Translations under genes and position numbers: made by a program | The notes under the pieces: model-generated | Seen by the model: the letters and a program-made list of their open reading frames with translations, nothing else | What the model was told of the DNA's origin: nothing | Database searches by the model: none | Source: Thioalkalivibrio sp. ALJ3 | GTDB taxonomy: Bacteria; Pseudomonadota; Gammaproteobacteria; Ectothiorhodospirales; Ectothiorhodospiraceae | Direction of reading: 5' to 3' | Length of the DNA: 64,000 nucleotides | Assembly: GCF_000377205.1 (NCBI RefSeq) | Contig: NZ_KB897907.1 | Span: 1 to 64,000, forward strand | Shown here: positions 62,836 to 64,000 of the stretch, in pieces | Position numbering within the stretch: position 1 is the first letter of the stretch | Layout: every line of letters begins with the position of its first letter

Positions 62836-63623
62836 TCGGGGATGGCGGTCCGGTGGTCGGTCGGTTGAGTGTGGTCGGGGTGGGTCCGGCGGGGCCGGAA
62901 TGGATCACACCGGAGGTCGCTGCCCGTCTCGAAGCGGCCACCGATCTGGTGGGGTACGGGCCGTACCTGGAACGGATTGCGGGCCCTCATCACCGTGTTC
63001 ACGCCTCGGATAACCGCGAGGAACTGGCGCGTGCGATGCACGCCCTGGACATGGCCGCCGAGGGGCGGGACGTGGTCGTGGTCTCGGGGGGCGACCCGGG
63101 TGTATTCGCCATGGCGGCGGCGATCTTCGAGGCGCTGGAAGGGGCGCAGGCACAACGCTGGGCGGGAGTCGAGGTGGACGTGACTCCCGGGGTCTCGGCG
63201 ATGCAGGCCGCCGCCGCGCGGCTGGGTGCGCCGCTGGGCAACGATTTCTGCGTGATTTCGCTGTCGGACAACCTCAAGCCGTGGTCGCTGATCCAGCGCC
63301 GGGTGCGGCTGGCGGCCGAGGCCGACTTCGCCATGGCGTTCTATAACCCGATCTCGCGCGCGCGACCATGGCAGCTGGGGGAGGCCCTGGGCATCGTGCG
63401 CGAGGCCCAGGGGCCGGACACCCTGGTCGTGCTGGCCACCGCGGTGGGCCGCGGCGAGCGCGAAGACGTGCAGATCTCCACCCTCGGCGAGGTGGACCCG
63501 ACGACGGCGAACATGAGCACGCTGGTGATCGTGGGCGCCGCCTCGACCCGGGTGCTGGAGCGCCCCTCCGGCCGGCGGCACGTGTACACCCCGCGCTATG
63601 TCGAGTCGGCGGAGTCGCGGTGA
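62832..63623 (+). CDS. cobJ: Precorrin-3B C17-methyltransferase
   Basis: A 263-aa tetrapyrrole methylase that contracts the ring and methylates C17. SAM loop VVGVGPAGPEWITPEVAARL, DLVGYGPYLERI, HASDNREELARAMHALDMAA, VVSGGDPGVFAMAAAIFEAL and the AFYNPISRARPWQLGEAL stretch are diagnostic. Last rightward gene of the run; its 3' end overlaps the convergent cobK by 28 bp. Confidence 0.95.
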   Translation: MIGDGGPVVGRLSVVGVGPAGPEWITPEVAARLEAATDLVGYGPYLERIAGPHHRVHASDNREELARAMHALDMAAEGRDVVVVSGGDPGVFAMAAAIFEALEGAQAQRWAGVEVDVTPGVSAMQAAAARLGAPLGNDFCVISLSDNLKPWSLIQRRVRLAAEADFAMAFYNPISRARPWQLGEALGIVREAQGPDTLVVLATAVGRGEREDVQISTLGEVDPTTANMSTLVIVGAASTRVLERPSGRRHVYTPRYVESAESR

Positions 63624-64000
63624 ACGCGCGCGAGGTCTTCCAGCCACTCCAGGGTGGCTTGCGGGGCGTGGAAGCGGGGCACCCCGGGGGCGTCCGGCGG
63701 CCGGTCCACCATCACCACCGGGATGCCGCGTTCGCGTGCGGCCTGCAGCTTGGGGGCGGTGGCCTCGCCGCCGCTGTCCTTGGTGACCAGCACGTCGATG
63801 GCGTGGGTCTCCAGCAGCCGGTGCTCGTCGGCCAGGCTGAACGGGCCGCGGGCCCGCAGCCAGGTGACCCGGGGCAGCGCCGGCGGCGGTTCCGGCAGGT
63901 CGATGGTGCGGATCACGTAGTCCAGTTCGGGCGCCGCCTCGAAGGCCTCCAGGTGCTGGCGCCCGGTGGTGATGAGCACGCGCCGGCCGAGGCCGGGGAG
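63596..64000 (-). CDS. cobK: Precorrin-6A reductase, C-terminal part (runs off the window)
   Basis: The C-terminal 134 residues of a CobK/CbiJ family NADPH-dependent reductase. The frame is open to the window edge, so the N-terminus lies beyond it. Visible landmarks are RVLITTGRQHLEAF, DVLVTKDSGGEATAPKLQAA and IPVVMVDRP, as in CobK. It is on the opposite strand and overlaps the end of cobJ, so it belongs to a separate, convergent transcription unit. Confidence 0.9.
   Translation of the reverse strand, partial: LPGLGRRVLITTGRQHLEAFEAAPELDYVIRTIDLPEPPPALPRVTWLRARGPFSLADEHRLLETHAIDVLVTKDSGGEATAPKLQAARERGIPVVMVDRPPDAPGVPRFHAPQATLEWLEDLARVHRDSADST

Overview
The window is GC-rich chromosomal DNA from a gammaproteobacterium. 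Several features point to a haloalkaliphilic, sulfur-oxidising member of the Ectothiorhodospiraceae (Thioalkalivibrio-like): a complete seven-subunit Mrp Na+/H+ antiporter, an Na+-coupled NSS transporter, a persulfide dioxygenase under a rhodanese-fused ArsR regulator, a sulfur-oxygenase-reductase-like protein, a DsrE-type protein, and 6S RNA next to ygfA. The organism call is inference from gene content; no rRNA or marker gene lies in the window.

Layout. 1-4,900: NSS transporter, phosphoglucomutase, a DUF1249 protein and FabA. 5,270-7,480: an unknown membrane protein and a YgiM-like SH3 protein. 7,700-13,420: mrpABCDEFG. 13,440-17,250: a persulfide/sulfur module, with an SOR-like small protein divergent from an ArsR-rhodanese regulator, then an ETHE1-type dioxygenase and an MFS transporter behind an operator-like palindrome. 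17,270-23,320: small conserved proteins, YdcF, a YdbH/YdbL-type envelope pair and YihY. 23,340-28,670: YceI and a CDP-alcohol phosphatidyltransferase, divergent from a dehydrogenase / divergent PTPS / GT4 / methyltransferase run. 28,800-32,770: two low-complexity secreted proteins, a TPR protein and a dynamin-like GTPase. 33,130-39,180: DsrE-like protein, two aldo/keto reductases, DUF6064, cupin, GST, EVE, 5-formyl-THF cyclo-ligase and 6S RNA. 39,240-46,110: MutS2-like ATPase, DUF2058, TIGR02444, FNR, CFA synthase and an unknown 631-aa membrane protein. 46,170-64,000: a cobalamin riboswitch followed by a B12 locus with uptake, adenosylation and corrin-ring synthesis genes.

The B12 locus is the most striking part. 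The riboswitch precedes btuB and a PduO-type adenosyltransferase. Next come a CobN homologue with a signal peptide, a His/Asp-rich loop and a C-terminal membrane anchor, an ExbB/TolQ-like proton channel and a DUF2149 protein. Together they look like an envelope-located, proton-motive-force-driven tetrapyrrole or cobalt system of unknown function. It runs on into cobO-cobB-cobA-cbiD, an ABC-2 transporter, and cobG-H-I-J, mostly with start/stop overlaps.

A dispersed MITE-like repeat with terminal inverted repeats occurs four times (positions 1, 4946, 24750, 27558). Short palindromes resembling joined ends of it lie at several gene 3' ends. In three genes the repeat or palindrome supplies the last residues and the stop codon.
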